Part shown: in pieces, positions 1 through 8,214 of the stretch
Layout of the letters: every line of letters begins with the position of its first letter
How positions within the stretch are numbered: the first letter of the stretch is position 1
Source: Sphingomonas sp. PR090111-T3T-6A
GTDB lineage: Bacteria; Pseudomonadota; Alphaproteobacteria; Sphingomonadales; Sphingomonadaceae
DNA: 64,000 nucleotides
NCBI RefSeq assembly: GCF_000383095.1
Contig: NZ_AORL01000025.1
Location: forward strand, 38,578-102,577
Reading direction: 5' to 3'
Made by a program: the position numbers and the translations under genes
Notes under the pieces: model-generated
Database searches by the model: none
What the model was told of the DNA's origin: nothing
What the model saw: only the letters and a program-made list of their open reading frames with translations

Positions 1-229
1 CCGATCCGACGATGCCGAGCTGCGCCGCGCCATGCGCGACGAAGGTGGCGACGTCGAAGGCGCGGACGCGGATCAGCTCGATGTCGGCGCGATCGGTCTT
101 GAAGCGCAGCGCGCGCGAATCCGGGTCGCTGAACGCTGGCTCGGGGCGGATACCGGCGCGCGCCAGCATCGGCAGCGCCTCCGACAGGATGCGCCCCTTC
201 GGCACGGCGAGGATCACGGGCTCAGGCAT
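1..229 (-). CDS. hisG: ATP phosphoribosyltransferase (HisG), N-terminal part, cut by the window edge
   Basis: Catalyses the first step of histidine synthesis, joining ATP and PRPP. Only the first 76 or so residues lie in the window. The visible protein opens [15 protein letters not shown] and later reads SRALRF and [18 protein letters not shown], which is the classic N-terminal PRPP/ATP-binding signature of HisG. This short-form type normally needs HisZ as partner, but neither HisZ nor the C-terminus can be seen here. The ATG at 227-229 is the natural start. The glutathione transferase gene lies 41 bases upstream on the same strand, so the two could be co-transcribed. Identification rests on motif recognition and is firm. 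Confidence 0.9.
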   Translation of the reverse strand, partial: MPEPVILAVPKGRILSEALPMLARAGIRPEPAFSDPDSRALRFKTDRADIELIRVRAFDVATFVAHGAAQLGIVGS

Positions 230-270
230 GGCGCGTCCGATAGCGGGAGAGCGCCTTTCCGGCAAGGAAG

Positions 271-972
271 TCAGGCGCGATCCAGCTCGGGATAATGGCG
301 GAAGATGCCGTCGCCGAACGGCAGCCGCCGGTCGGAGGCGAGATAGCCGGCCAGTTCGGGCAGCGCCGCCACCCGATCATGGAGTGCCGTGACCGCCGGA
401 CAATCGTGCTCTACTGCCCCCATCCGGCGGGGGAAAGCGAAGCGCAGCCCCTCGACGAGGTGGAAGAGCGACAGGTCGGCATAGCTCCACCGTGCGCCGG
501 TCAGCCAGTCGCCGGCCGAGCGTGCCAGCGCGCGCTCGAACCAGCCGAGGAATTTGGGGATGCGCTCGTCGCGGAAGCTCTGCGCGGCGCGGGCCGCCTC
601 GGGCTTCTGGTCCTCGTAATAAGCGGAAGCGGCGACGGGATGGTGGACGTCATGCGCTTCGGCCACCATGTCGGCGATGGTGAGCTGCGCCTGGTGCGCG
701 AAGTGGCGGCCGGCGGGATCGCCGGGCGCGAGGTCGTGCGTGTCGCCCAGATGGAGCAGGATGGCGGCGACCTGCGCGATCACCAGCCCGTCCGCCACCA
801 GATAGGGCGGCGCGAAGGGCTCGGGGAGGCGGGCGTGCATGTCCGCCATCAGCCCGTCCTCGCCCAGCTCGCGCGCCTTGTCGGCATAGGCGATGCCGCC
901 GGCCTCGAGCGCGAGGCGGACGAACTCGCCGCGTCCGGGGATGGTGGGCCAATACCAGAGTTCATAGGCCAT
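271..972 (-). CDS. Glutathione S-transferase family protein
   Basis: A 233-residue cytosolic GST-like protein. The N-terminal thioredoxin-fold half starts [23 protein letters not shown]; the tyrosine and the PGRGE(F/P)xR pattern are typical of the sigma/mu-like branch. The helical C-terminal half (about residues 90-230) contains [15 protein letters not shown], the usual N-capping region of GST helix 6. It probably conjugates or reduces electrophiles with glutathione, but the substrate cannot be told. The start at 972 is preferred because a strong AGGAGAGGAG site lies just upstream; a further in-frame extension is arginine-rich and lacks family similarity. It is followed by hisG on the same strand. 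Confidence 0.87.
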   Translation of the reverse strand: MAYELWYWPTIPGRGEFVRLALEAGGIAYADKARELGEDGLMADMHARLPEPFAPPYLVADGLVIAQVAAILLHLGDTHDLAPGDPAGRHFAHQAQLTIADMVAEAHDVHHPVAASAYYEDQKPEAARAAQSFRDERIPKFLGWFERALARSAGDWLTGARWSYADLSLFHLVEGLRFAFPRRMGAVEHDCPAVTALHDRVAALPELAGYLASDRRLPFGDGIFRHYPELDRA

Positions 973-1036
973 GCCGCTCTCCTCTCCTGCTCCCAACGAG
1001 CGGGGGTGGAGATCGGCGCCATGGCCTCTGGCGGCG

Positions 1037-1324
1037 TCAGGCCTCGCCGGGCGCGCGCGCCTTGATCGCGAGCGCATGGACGCGCTCGACCAGCAGCTCG
1101 GCCAGCGCCTGATTCACCAGCCGCTGGCGGGCGACGCGGTTCAGGCCTTCGAAGGCGGGTACGACGATCTCGACGGTGAAGTGGCTTTCGCCGCGCGAAT
1201 CATGGCCGGCATGGCCGCGATGCTTCTCGCTGTCGTCGATCACGGCGAGCTGTGTCGGGGATAGGGCGGCGGTGAGGCGGCGGGCGATTTCGGCGGCGAC
1301 GGGGCCGGTGGAAGCTGTGGTCAT
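1037..1324 (-). CDS. bolA: BolA family protein
   Basis: A 95-residue BolA-like protein. The family acts with monothiol glutaredoxins in iron-sulfur cluster handling and can influence envelope gene expression. Visible hallmarks are the core SHFTVEIVVPAFEG, the following LNRVARQRLVNQAL helix and the C-terminal VHALAIKA strand, in the usual BolA order. The charged HRGHAGHDSRGESHF loop carries the histidines that commonly bind a shared cluster. The start at 1324 gives normal family length; a longer frame upstream is non-coding shadow. It is divergent from the J-domain gene with only 36 bases between the starts, where a TATATA core sits inside a short inverted repeat. Confidence 0.88.
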   Translation of the reverse strand: MTTASTGPVAAEIARRLTAALSPTQLAVIDDSEKHRGHAGHDSRGESHFTVEIVVPAFEGLNRVARQRLVNQALAELLVERVHALAIKARAPGEA

Positions 1325-1329
1325 CCGCC

Positions 1330-1343
1330 CTATATAGCGGGCT
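1330..1343. promoter_or_regulatory. Candidate shared promoter core between bolA and the J-domain gene
   Basis: The 36-base divergent spacer contains GCCCTATATAGCGGGC, in which a TATATA box is flanked by GCCC and GGGC. A symmetric minus-10-like box could serve both strands. There is no clear minus-35 hexamer in the spacer, so any such element would lie inside the neighbouring coding sequences. Inferred from sequence pattern only. Confidence 0.3.
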
Positions 1344-1360
1344 TTGCCGAAAGACGGGGA

Positions 1361-1978
1361 GTGAAGTTGGCGGACGAAGACGGCCGGAGGAGGAGCCCGC
1401 GTTTCCACGGGCGCGTCGAGAGCGGGCGGATGTGCGAGGAGCCGGGCTGCGATCTGCCGGGCGAGTTCCGCGCGCCCGCCGGCGAGCGCACGCGGAACGA
1501 CGGCCCGCCGCACTACCGCTGGTTCTGCCTCGATCATGTCCGCGCCTTCAACGCCCGCTACAATTTCTTCGCCGGGATGGACGCCGAGGCGATCGAGGCG
1601 GCGCAGCGCCCCTATGCCGGCTGGGAGCGCGAGACACGCGCCTTCAGCCATGTCGGTGCCGATCTCCCGCCGCGCTGGTCCGACTTCGGCGATCCGCTCG
1701 ATGCGATCGGCGCGCGCTTCCGCAAGCGCATGGACGAAGCCCGCGCCGAGCAGGCGACACGCGCCGACGGCCGCCCCCTCGGCCGCGAGGATCGCCAGTC
1801 ATTGAAGGTGCTCGGCCTCGGTATCGATGCGGACCGCCGGGCGCTGCGTGCGCGCTATGCCGAGCTGGTCCGCCAGTACCACCCCGACCGCAATGGCGGG
1901 GACCGATCCCATGAGAAGGCTTTGCAGGACGTGATCGCGGCCTATACGCAGCTCAAGTCCGCACCCGCATTCGCCTGA
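1361..1978 (+). CDS. J-domain (DnaJ-like) protein with N-terminal Cys/His cluster
   Basis: A 205-residue protein with a C-terminal J domain: about residues 148-197, with the HPD tripeptide at 174-176 inside [13 protein letters not shown] is needed to stimulate Hsp70 ATPase. The N-terminal part carries C25, C30, C56 and H59, a spacing that could bind a metal. The G/F and zinc domains of full DnaJ are missing, so this is a type III co-chaperone. Start is GTG at 1361, preceded by a purine-rich stretch; an ATG at 1430 is the alternative but would lose the upstream basic segment. cobS begins 26 bases downstream, and in my knowledge this J-protein/cobS/cobT order recurs in alphaproteobacteria. That suggests a chaperone role for the chelatase, which is inference. 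Confidence 0.82.
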   Translation: MKLADEDGRRRSPRFHGRVESGRMCEEPGCDLPGEFRAPAGERTRNDGPPHYRWFCLDHVRAFNARYNFFAGMDAEAIEAAQRPYAGWERETRAFSHVGADLPPRWSDFGDPLDAIGARFRKRMDEARAEQATRADGRPLGREDRQSLKVLGLGIDADRRALRARYAELVRQYHPDRNGGDRSHEKALQDVIAAYTQLKSAPAFA

Positions 1979-2004
1979 GTCCGCACAAGAAGGTTCGACA
2001 CGCA

Positions 2005-3009
2005 ATGGCCGACATCCCCAACATCCAGCCCGACGCCCGCAGCGACACGCTGCTCGCCGCCCCCGACAAGATGGTGAAGGTGCGCGACCTGTTCGGGCTC
2101 GATTCGGACATGGAGGTGCCCGCCTTCTCCGAAGCCGACGAGCGCGTGCCCGATCTCGATCCGGCCTATGTGTTCGACCCGGAGACGACGACGGCCATCC
2201 TCGCCGGCTTCGCGCACAACCGCCGCGTGATGGTGCAGGGCTATCACGGCACGGGTAAGTCGTCGCACATCGAGCAGGTGGCGGCGCGCTTGAACTGGCC
2301 GTGCATCCGCATCAACCTCGACGCGCATGTCAGCCGTATCGACCTGATCGGCCGCGACGCCATCGTGCTGCGCGACGGCAAGCAGGTGACCGAGTTCCGC
2401 GAGGGCCTGCTGCCGTGGGCGCTCCAGACGCCGACGGCGCTGGTGTTCGACGAATATGACGCCGGCCGCCCGGACGTGATGTTCGTGATCCAGCGCGTGC
2501 TGGAGGCGGAGGGCAAGCTCACCCTGCTCGACCAGAATCGCGTGATCCGCGCCAACCCGTGGTTCCGCCTGTTCGCGACCGCCAACACGGTGGGCCTCGG
2601 CGACACATCGGGCCTCTACCACGGCACCCAGCAGATCAATCAGGGCCAGATGGACCGCTGGAACATCGTGGTCACGCTCAACTATCTGCCCGCGGCCACC
2701 GAGGCGCGGATCGTGCTCGCCAAGTCGGGCGAATATGACAGCGTCGACGGCAAGCAGACGGTCGACCGCATGGTGAAGGTCGCCGATCTCACGCGTCAGG
2801 GCTTCATGGCCGGCGACATCTCGACCGTGATGAGCCCGCGCACCGTGATCTCCTGGGCGCAGAACGCGCTGATCTTCGGCGATGTCGGCACCGCCTTCCG
2901 CATGAGCTTCCTCAACCGCTGCGACGAGGCCGAGCGCTCGCTGATCGCCGAATATTATCAGCGCGTGTTCGGCAAGGATCTGCCCGAGAGCGTGGTGAGG
3001 AAGGGATGA
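2005..3009 (+). CDS. cobS: Cobaltochelatase subunit CobS (AAA+ ATPase)
   Basis: The 334-residue AAA+ subunit of the aerobic CobNST cobaltochelatase, which inserts cobalt into hydrogenobyrinic acid a,c-diamide during cobalamin synthesis. Walker A is GYHGTGKSS (residues 79-87) and Walker B is ALVFDEYD (about 145-152); sensor-like [14 protein letters not shown] follows. The N-terminal segment [21 protein letters not shown] is a CobS-specific trait. Length matches the known enzyme (about 330). CobS forms hexamers with CobT and drives ATP-dependent metal insertion by CobN, which is not in this window. cobT follows after a 155-base gap holding an inverted repeat. Confidence 0.95.
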   Translation: MADIPNIQPDARSDTLLAAPDKMVKVRDLFGLDSDMEVPAFSEADERVPDLDPAYVFDPETTTAILAGFAHNRRVMVQGYHGTGKSSHIEQVAARLNWPCIRINLDAHVSRIDLIGRDAIVLRDGKQVTEFREGLLPWALQTPTALVFDEYDAGRPDVMFVIQRVLEAEGKLTLLDQNRVIRANPWFRLFATANTVGLGDTSGLYHGTQQINQGQMDRWNIVVTLNYLPAATEARIVLAKSGEYDSVDGKQTVDRMVKVADLTRQGFMAGDISTVMSPRTVISWAQNALIFGDVGTAFRMSFLNRCDEAERSLIAEYYQRVFGKDLPESVVRKG

Positions 3010-3015
3010 TCGGCC

Positions 3016-3160
3016 ATCCTCCCCAGCATGGGGAGGGGGACCGCTCGCAGAGCGGTGGAGGGGTGTCCGCGCCGGAAGAGCGCATGACCCTCGCCACGGG
3101 CGGCATCACCCCTCCGCCACCGGCTTCGCCGGCGGTCCCCCTCCCCGTGCCGGGGAGGAT
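3016..3160. repeat. Long imperfect inverted repeat (REP/BIME-like) between cobS and cobT
   Basis: The arms at 3016-3065 and 3107-3160 are reverse complements apart from the short loops. Each arm is itself two hairpins: CCTCCCC/GGGGAGG with a five-base loop, then an ACCGC.../...GCGGT stem, ending in GGAGGGGTG. The two copies point in opposite directions around about 40 bases of unrelated sequence. This is the architecture of paired REP palindromes or a small MITE. There is no coding potential. The right arm ends four bases before the cobT start and contains its ribosome binding site. Confidence 0.8.
3152..3158 (+). promoter_or_regulatory. cobT ribosome binding site lying in the repeat arm
   Basis: GGGGAGG/GGAGGA ends about six bases before the cobT ATG at 3165. 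The same bases form the right half of the CCTCCCC/GGGGAGG hairpin in the inverted repeat, so they could be hidden in RNA structure. Confidence 0.6.
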
Positions 3161-3164
3161 GTAG

Positions 3165-5003
3165 ATGGCCGAGCAGAACCCCCTCGAATCCTTCCGCCTC
3201 GCGCTGGCCGGCGCGACGCGGGCGATCGCGCACGAGCCCGAGGTGGAACTCGGCTATTCGGCGGACACGCCGGTGCAGAGCGGCAAGACGGTCAAGGTGC
3301 CGATGCCGGGCCGCACCCTCCCCGCCGATCAGGTGGCCGAGGCGCGCGGTGCGGCGGACGCCTTCGCGCTGCGCCTGAGACACCACGACGCGCTGCTCCA
3401 CAATCGCGCCGCGCCGGGCGATCCGATCGCGCGCGCGGTGTTCGACGCGGTCGAGCAGGCGCGCGTCGAGGCGCTGGGCTCGCGCGGCATGGACGGCATC
3501 GCCGCCAACCTCACCACCGCGCTCGAGGCCCGGATGCGCGCCGATCCGATCGTCCGCGCCCGCACCCGCGAGGAAGTGCCGCTGTCGACCGCCATCGGCC
3601 TGATGGTGCGCGAGCGGTTGACCGGACAAGCCGTGCCCGAGCGCGCGAAGGGCGGCCTCGAGCTGGTCCGCGAATGGGTGGAGGAGAAGGCCGGCACCGA
3701 TCTCGACGCGCTCGGCCTTGCGCTCGACGACCAGTCCGCCTTCGCGCAGCTCGCCACCAGGCTGCTCCACGACCTCCAGCTCGTTGAGGCCGAGCTTCCT
3801 CCCGAATGGGAGCCCGAGGAGGGCGACGAGGAGGAAGAAGGCCAGGACGACGAGCAGCAGGGCGAGACCGACGAGGAGCGCGAGGGCGACGGCGCCGGCC
3901 CGCAGGACAAGATGGATGTCCGCTCGGAAGCCGATCAGGGTGAGGCCGACGAGCAGGACGAAGGCGAGACCGAGCGCGATTCGATGGCCGAGGAGGAAGG
4001 CGGTCTCGGCGACGATGGCGAGGAAGGGGCCGCCCCTGCCCGCCCCAACCGCCCGCTCTCCGATCTGTCACCGCAGTTCGACTATCAGGCCTACACCACC
4101 CGCTTCGACGAGGTGGTCGATGCCGCGACGCTCTGCGACGAGGAGGAGCTGACGCGGCTGCGGGCCTATCTCGACCAGCAGCTCACCCATTTGCAGGGCG
4201 CGGTCACCAAGCTCGCCAACCGGCTCCAGCGCCGCCTGATGGCACAGCAGAGCCGCTCGTGGGATTTCGATCAGGAGGAAGGGATACTCGACGCCGCGCG
4301 GCTCGCCCGCGTGATCGTCAACCCGATGCTGTCGCTGTCCTACAAGGTGGAGCGTGACACGGAGTTCCGCGACACGGTGGTCACACTGCTGATCGACAAT
4401 TCGGGCTCGATGCGCGGGCGGCCGATCTCGATCGCGGCGATCAGCGCCGACATTCTCGCGCGCACGCTGGAGCGCTGCGGGGTGAAGACCGAGATCCTCG
4501 GCTTCACCACCCGCGCGTGGAAGGGCGGGCAGAGCCGCGAGGCGTGGCTCGCCGCCGGGCGTCCGCCGATGCCGGGGCGCCTCAACGACCTCCGGCATAT
4601 CGTCTACAAGAATGCCGACGATCCCTGGCGGCGCGCGCGCAAGAATCTCGGGCTGATGATGCGCGAGGGGCTGCTCAAGGAGAATATCGACGGCGAGGCG
4701 CTGCTCTGGGCGCATCACCGCCTGATCGCGCGGCCCGAGGAGCGGCGCATCCTGATGGTGATCTCCGACGGCGCGCCGGTCGATGACTCGACGCTCAGCG
4801 TCAACAGCGGCTCCTATCTGGAGAAGCATCTCCGGCAGGTGATCCACTGGATCGAGACGCGATCGCCGGTGCAGCTCGTGGCGATCGGTATCGGCCATGA
4901 CGTCACGCGCTATTACAGCCGCGCGGTGACGATCATGGACGCAGAGCAACTGGGGGGTACAATGGTCGGCCAGCTCGCCGATCTGTTCGACGAAGCGGCC
5001 TAG
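3165..5003 (+). CDS. cobT: Cobaltochelatase subunit CobT
   Basis: A 612-residue protein forming the CobST chaperone complex of aerobic cobaltochelatase. The N-terminal CobT domain (about 1-205) is followed by a very acidic low-complexity linker (about 210-288, runs of D and E), then a C-terminal von Willebrand A domain with the metal-ion site DxSxS at D411, S413 and S415 in [10 protein letters not shown]. The domain order and length match known CobT. The VWA domain would contact CobN, while the acidic linker may bind cobalt or mimic nucleic acid; both roles are inferred. ATG at 3165 follows the site GGAGGA. It lies in an apparent operon with cobS and the J-domain gene. Confidence 0.95.
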   Translation: MAEQNPLESFRLALAGATRAIAHEPEVELGYSADTPVQSGKTVKVPMPGRTLPADQVAEARGAADAFALRLRHHDALLHNRAAPGDPIARAVFDAVEQARVEALGSRGMDGIAANLTTALEARMRADPIVRARTREEVPLSTAIGLMVRERLTGQAVPERAKGGLELVREWVEEKAGTDLDALGLALDDQSAFAQLATRLLHDLQLVEAELPPEWEPEEGDEEEEGQDDEQQGETDEEREGDGAGPQDKMDVRSEADQGEADEQDEGETERDSMAEEEGGLGDDGEEGAAPARPNRPLSDLSPQFDYQAYTTRFDEVVDAATLCDEEELTRLRAYLDQQLTHLQGAVTKLANRLQRRLMAQQSRSWDFDQEEGILDAARLARVIVNPMLSLSYKVERDTEFRDTVVTLLIDNSGSMRGRPISIAAISADILARTLERCGVKTEILGFTTRAWKGGQSREAWLAAGRPPMPGRLNDLRHIVYKNADDPWRRARKNLGLMMREGLLKENIDGEALLWAHHRLIARPEERRILMVISDGAPVDDSTLSVNSGSYLEKHLRQVIHWIETRSPVQLVAIGIGHDVTRYYSRAVTIMDAEQLGGTMVGQLADLFDEAA

Positions 5004-5102
5004 CGGGGCGTGGAGGCCGGGCGCTAGCCCACCCGGCCTCCGTCCTCGATACGCAACGCGAGGCGATCCGATGCGGCGCCTTCTAGCAGCCGAACCTGAA
5101 CC

Positions 5103-5480
5103 TCAGCAGTCTCGCCCGACGGCGTTGCCCGCCAGAGCGCCCACGCCGCCGCCGATGATGGTTCCGGCCGTCCTGTCCCCGTAACCGGCCACCGCATTGC
5201 CGAGCAGGCCGCCGGCGATCGCGCCGATGATCGTGCCGGTGGTGCCGTCGTGGCAGCGGTGACGGTCGGGGCGGCCGCGCCTGTCATGACGGCCCGGCCC
5301 ATCGCGATAGCCGCGCCCGTCGCGATAGCCGGGGCCGCCGTCGCGATACTCACGCTCGCTCCAGCCGTCCCGGTCGTGCCGCCCGCCATAATATTGCGCA
5401 TCGGCCGCAAAGGGGGCCGCCGTCATCGAGAGCGCGACCAGCGCACTCATGACTTTCAGCGAAAGCGCCCGACGCGCCAT
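5103..5480 (-). CDS. Secreted or outer-membrane glycine-zipper (2TM) protein
   Basis: A 125-residue protein with a signal peptide (MARRALSLKVMSALVALS, cleavage near FAADAQ), then an Arg/Asp/Gly/Tyr-rich stretch made of imperfect YRDG repeats, then a C-terminal glycine-zipper domain with two GTIIG.I/GGGVGALAGNAVG segments. Glycine-zipper proteins such as SlyB or RcnB-like lipoproteins sit in the envelope; the YRDG region resembles those of RcnB-like periplasmic proteins. No lipobox is visible. Start is the ATG at 5480, since GAGGAGG stands seven bases upstream; an in-frame ATG five codons earlier lacks such a site. Function unknown. It is convergent with cobT and divergent from the esterase-like gene. 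Confidence 0.75.
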   Translation of the reverse strand: MARRALSLKVMSALVALSMTAAPFAADAQYYGGRHDRDGWSEREYRDGGPGYRDGRGYRDGPGRHDRRGRPDRHRCHDGTTGTIIGAIAGGLLGNAVAGYGDRTAGTIIGGGVGALAGNAVGRDC

Positions 5481-5658
5481 GGCGAACCTCCTCAACTCGA
5501 CAAACCCCCGACCGCGACTCGGCCTGGACAGGCACTGCGGTCATCCGATGAGCTTCTTTTCACACGATCCGGGTGACAAGCGCCTGAACATAGACGTTAG
5601 CCGCCGTTCAGGATCAAGGCGGCTTCCCCGCGCCAGCGCCGCCGCTAGAAGGACAAGG

Positions 5659-6624
5659 ATGCATCGCCTTGCCTTCCTCGCCGCGCTGGTCGCGCTCGCT
5701 CCGGTTCCGCTGGCTTTCCGTTCCGCGGCCGAGGGGCTGACGGCGACTCCGGTCGCGCTCGATACGGCCGATCCGGGGCAGCGGATGGCAGGGAAGCTGC
5801 GCTATCTCGGCGGCTGGGTGCTGAAGGGAAGCGACCGGCGATTCGGCGGCGTCTCGTCGATGACGCTTCAGGACGGGCATTTCGTGATGCTGAGCGACGG
5901 CGGCGTGGTGACGCGCTTCCGCTTCGACGGGCGCACCGGCGCGGTCGGCGACTATGCGATGAGCGAGCTGCCCGATGGCCCCGGCGACGGCACGCGCAAG
6001 GTGGACCGGGACAGCGAATCCTCCACCTATGATCCGGTCTCCGGCCACGTCTGGGCGGGATTCGAGACGCGTAACCAGATCTGGCGCTACACCAAGGGCT
6101 TCGCGACGGCCGACGGCCATGCCGCGCCGCCGATGATGGACTCATGGCCGCACAATGAGGGCGCCGAGGCGATGGTGCGGCTGCGCGACGGCCGTTTCCT
6201 CGTCTTCGACGAGACGCGCAAGCGCAAGGACGGCAGCCATCTGGTGCTGCTCTTCCCCGGCGATCCGGTGGAGGGCGCGAAGCCCGTGCCCTTCGGCTAC
6301 CGTGGTCCGGGGCCGGGCTTCGCGCCCACCGACGCGGCCGAGCTGCCCGATGGGCGCGTGGTGGTGCTCCATCGCCGGTTCAGCGTGACGAGCGGCTTCT
6401 CGGCGGCGATCGCCATCCTCGATCCAAAGGGAATCGCGAAGGACAGCGTGGTGACGGGCAAGACCGTCGCCTTCCTCCGCCCGCCGCTCACCGTCGACAA
6501 TATGGAGGCGCTGGCGATCGATTCGCGGGGCGGCCGGACGGTGCTGTGGATCGCGTCGGACGACAATTACTTCGTCGCCGAGCGCACGCTGCTGATGGCG
6601 TTCGAGTTGCCCGCTGGCATCTGA
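5659..6624 (+). CDS. Secreted esterase-like protein of the phytase-like family
   Basis: A 321-residue exported protein. The signal peptide is MHRLAFLAALVALAPVPLAF. The mature part matches the pattern of the 'esterase-like activity of phytase' family (PF13449): LGGWVLKGSDRRFGGVSSM near the start, EGAEAMVRLRDGRFLVF in the middle and DNMEALAIDSRGG with ASDDNYF near the end, consistent with a beta-propeller. Enzymatic activity is only predicted. The start at 5659 is chosen because AAGGACAAGG precedes it and the signal peptide follows; the frame is open further upstream without coding character. A hairpin terminator follows and is shared with convergent rpmB. Confidence 0.75.
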   Translation: MHRLAFLAALVALAPVPLAFRSAAEGLTATPVALDTADPGQRMAGKLRYLGGWVLKGSDRRFGGVSSMTLQDGHFVMLSDGGVVTRFRFDGRTGAVGDYAMSELPDGPGDGTRKVDRDSESSTYDPVSGHVWAGFETRNQIWRYTKGFATADGHAAPPMMDSWPHNEGAEAMVRLRDGRFLVFDETRKRKDGSHLVLLFPGDPVEGAKPVPFGYRGPGPGFAPTDAAELPDGRVVVLHRRFSVTSGFSAAIAILDPKGIAKDSVVTGKTVAFLRPPLTVDNMEALAIDSRGGRTVLWIASDDNYFVAERTLLMAFELPAGI

Positions 6625-6641
6625 GGACACGCAGACACACG

Positions 6642-6678
6642 AAAAGGCCTGCCGAACCGAAGTTCGCAGGCCTTTTTC
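6642..6678. terminator. Bidirectional intrinsic terminator
   Basis: AAAAGGCCTGC-CGAAC pairs with GTTCG-CAGGCCTTTTT with one bulged C and a CGAA loop. A-tract on the left and T-tract on the right make it usable in both directions, for the esterase-like gene and for convergent rpmB. Confidence 0.85.
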
Positions 6679-6714
6679 GCGAAGCGTCCGGCCGGGCGGA
6701 CCCGGCCGACGGGA

Positions 6715-7008
6715 TCAGGCGGCAGCGGCCGCCTTCTTCTTGACGATCTCGCGCTTCAGGCGACGGGCGCGCAGGCTGAGATCGCCGTCCGACGCCTTCA
6801 CCAGCCAGTTGTCGAGGCCGCCATTATGCTCGACCGAGCGCAGGCCGTGGGTCGAGACACGGAGCTTGACCGACTGGCCGAGCGTGTCAGAAATCAGCGT
6901 CACATTCTGCAGGTTCGGCAGGAAGGTACGCTTGGTCTTGTTGTTGGCGTGGGAGACATTGTGTCCCACCTGGCGGCCCTTGCCGGTCAGCTCGCAGATG
7001 CGCGACAT
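6715..7008 (-). CDS. rpmB: 50S ribosomal protein L28
   Basis: A 97-residue basic protein of the large ribosomal subunit. The sequence [20 protein letters not shown] and the [11 protein letters not shown] and [18 protein letters not shown] blocks are diagnostic of L28. The C-terminus is lysine/alanine-rich (KKKAAAAA), as in alphaproteobacterial versions. Start at 7008 gives the canonical N-terminus; upstream in-frame sequence belongs to the leader. A promoter-like TTGACC...TAGGGA pair lies about 50 bases upstream on the same strand. The gene stands alone and is closed by the shared hairpin terminator. Confidence 0.96.
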   Translation of the reverse strand: MSRICELTGKGRQVGHNVSHANNKTKRTFLPNLQNVTLISDTLGQSVKLRVSTHGLRSVEHNGGLDNWLVKASDGDLSLRARRLKREIVKKKAAAAA

Positions 7009-7051
7009 GATTTCGTGTCCCAAAAAGAATCTGTTGCCGGGAAAGTCGGCG

Positions 7052-7080
7052 TCCCTAGTGGACACAGGCCGTTCGGTCAA
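7052..7080 (-). promoter_or_regulatory. Probable rpmB promoter
   Basis: On the minus strand TTGACC is followed after 17 bases by TAGGGA, about 45 bases before the rpmB start. The minus-35 box fits the consensus at five of six positions, while the minus-10 is weak. The same TTGAC-N17-TAGG layout appears before rpmJ. Confidence 0.5.
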
Positions 7081-7109
7081 CCCGTAGACCCCGAGGAGAA
7101 GCTCCCGCC

Positions 7110-7394
7110 ATGCCGAAGTTCGCCATTATTGCCCGTGATCGTGCCGATGCAGGCAGTCTGCGCGCCGATACGCGGCCGCGCCATCTCGACCATCTGCGGT
7201 CCATTGTCGAGAGAATCACCGCCGCCGGCCCGATCGACGACGAATCGGGCAAGCCGGTGGGCTCGATCATCATCGCCGAGTTCGACGACATCGCCGCCGC
7301 CCGTGCCTTCGCCGATGCCGATCCCTATGCCGGGGCCGGCCTCTTCTCCTCGGTGACGGTCGAGCCGTGGCGGCAGGTCTTTCCTCAGGCGTAA
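7110..7394 (+). CDS. YciI-like protein
   Basis: A 94-residue protein of the YciI/YCII ferredoxin-fold family: opening [13 protein letters not shown], a central [29 protein letters not shown] block and closing VEPWRQVF. The histidine and aspartate that make up the putative active site (RPRHLDHL and the D of ADADPY) are kept. Enzymatic role is not established for most members. The gene lies between rpmB (divergent) and a small membrane-protein gene 61 bases downstream, with no obvious functional link. Confidence 0.85.
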   Translation: MPKFAIIARDRADAGSLRADTRPRHLDHLRSIVERITAAGPIDDESGKPVGSIIIAEFDDIAAARAFADADPYAGAGLFSSVTVEPWRQVFPQA

Positions 7395-7455
7395 CGTGCA
7401 ACCGCCCTTCGCATCGGGACGTTGACCCTGTTCCAAATAGGAGAGGGTTGAGGTC

Positions 7456-7680
7456 ATGCGTGCCATCCTCATGCTGCTGGTGATCGTGGTGCTGGTCGGC
7501 ATCGCGGCGATTTCGCTAGGCTATATCAATGTCAGCCAGACGCGCACGGCCGAGCTGCCGAAGATCGACGTGAAGGGCGGCGCCGCGCCGGCGTTCGACG
7601 TGAAGACCGCCAATGTCAGCGTCGGGCAGAGGAACGAGGTGGTGGCGGTGCCCACCGTCAACGTTCAGAAGCCGCGCTGA
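7456..7680 (+). CDS. Small single-pass membrane or exported protein, unknown function
   Basis: A 74-residue protein with one strongly hydrophobic N-terminal segment (MRAILMLLVIVVLVGIAAISLGYI) that is either a signal anchor or an uncleaved signal. The remainder is a short soluble tail rich in valine and charged residues, with recurring D/NVKxA/G-type patches (KIDVKGGAAPAFDVKTANVSV). A GGAGAGGGTTGAGGTC region precedes the ATG. I do not recognise the family. The spacing to its neighbours suggests it could be transcribed with the YciI-like gene. Confidence 0.65.
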   Translation: MRAILMLLVIVVLVGIAAISLGYINVSQTRTAELPKIDVKGGAAPAFDVKTANVSVGQRNEVVAVPTVNVQKPR

Positions 7681-7754
7681 GGCGATGCACCTGCGCGGCC
7701 GTGCGGCCCACAACAGGCCTGACGCGCGGCCGCCGGTCGGTTAAGGCCGCGTCC

Positions 7755-8210
7755 ATGGCCTTTCCGCTTCCCGAACCCATGCGTCTCGCGCTCGACGCCG
7801 CCGCCCGCGCGGCGGATGCGGGCGAAGTGCCCGTCGGCGCGGTGGTGACGCGCGGCGGCGGCATCGTCGCGGTCGCCCCCAACCGGATGCGCGCGCTCGG
7901 AGACCCCACCGCGCACGCCGAGATGGAGGCGATCCGCATGGCGCTGGCCGAGCTCGGCACCGGCCGGCTCGACGGCTGCGACCTGTGGGTGACGCTGGAA
8001 CCCTGCGCGATGTGCGCGGGCGCCATCGCGCACGCGCGGATCGACCGGCTCTATTATGGCGCGGGCGACGAGAAGGGCGGCGCCGTGGCGCACGGGCCGC
8101 GATTCTTCACCCAGCCGACCTGCCATCACCGCCCCGAAATCTATGCGGGGCTGGGCGAGATCGAATCGGCGACGATGCTGCGGGATTTCTTTGCCGGGCG
8201 CCGGGCCTGA
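7755..8210 (+). CDS. tadA: tRNA-specific adenosine(34) deaminase
   Basis: A 151-residue zinc deaminase that converts A34 to inosine in tRNA-Arg(ACG). The catalytic HAE motif is H54-A-E56 in AHAEMEAIR, and the zinc cysteines are C84 and C87 in LEPCAMCAGAI. VPVGAVV and the RLYYGAGDEKGGAV block are typical of TadA. Start at ATG 7755 gives the usual length; a longer in-frame reading from 7701 adds arginine-rich residues with no family match. A guanine deaminase or other CDA-fold enzyme is less likely given the DEKGGAV signature. Confidence 0.92.
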   Translation: MAFPLPEPMRLALDAAARAADAGEVPVGAVVTRGGGIVAVAPNRMRALGDPTAHAEMEAIRMALAELGTGRLDGCDLWVTLEPCAMCAGAIAHARIDRLYYGAGDEKGGAVAHGPRFFTQPTCHHRPEIYAGLGEIESATMLRDFFAGRRA

Positions 8211-8214
8211 CGGC

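Noticed and set aside
3010..3164. Short coding sequence between cobS and cobT
   Set aside because: The stretch is a nested palindrome; open frames are by-products of the repeat.
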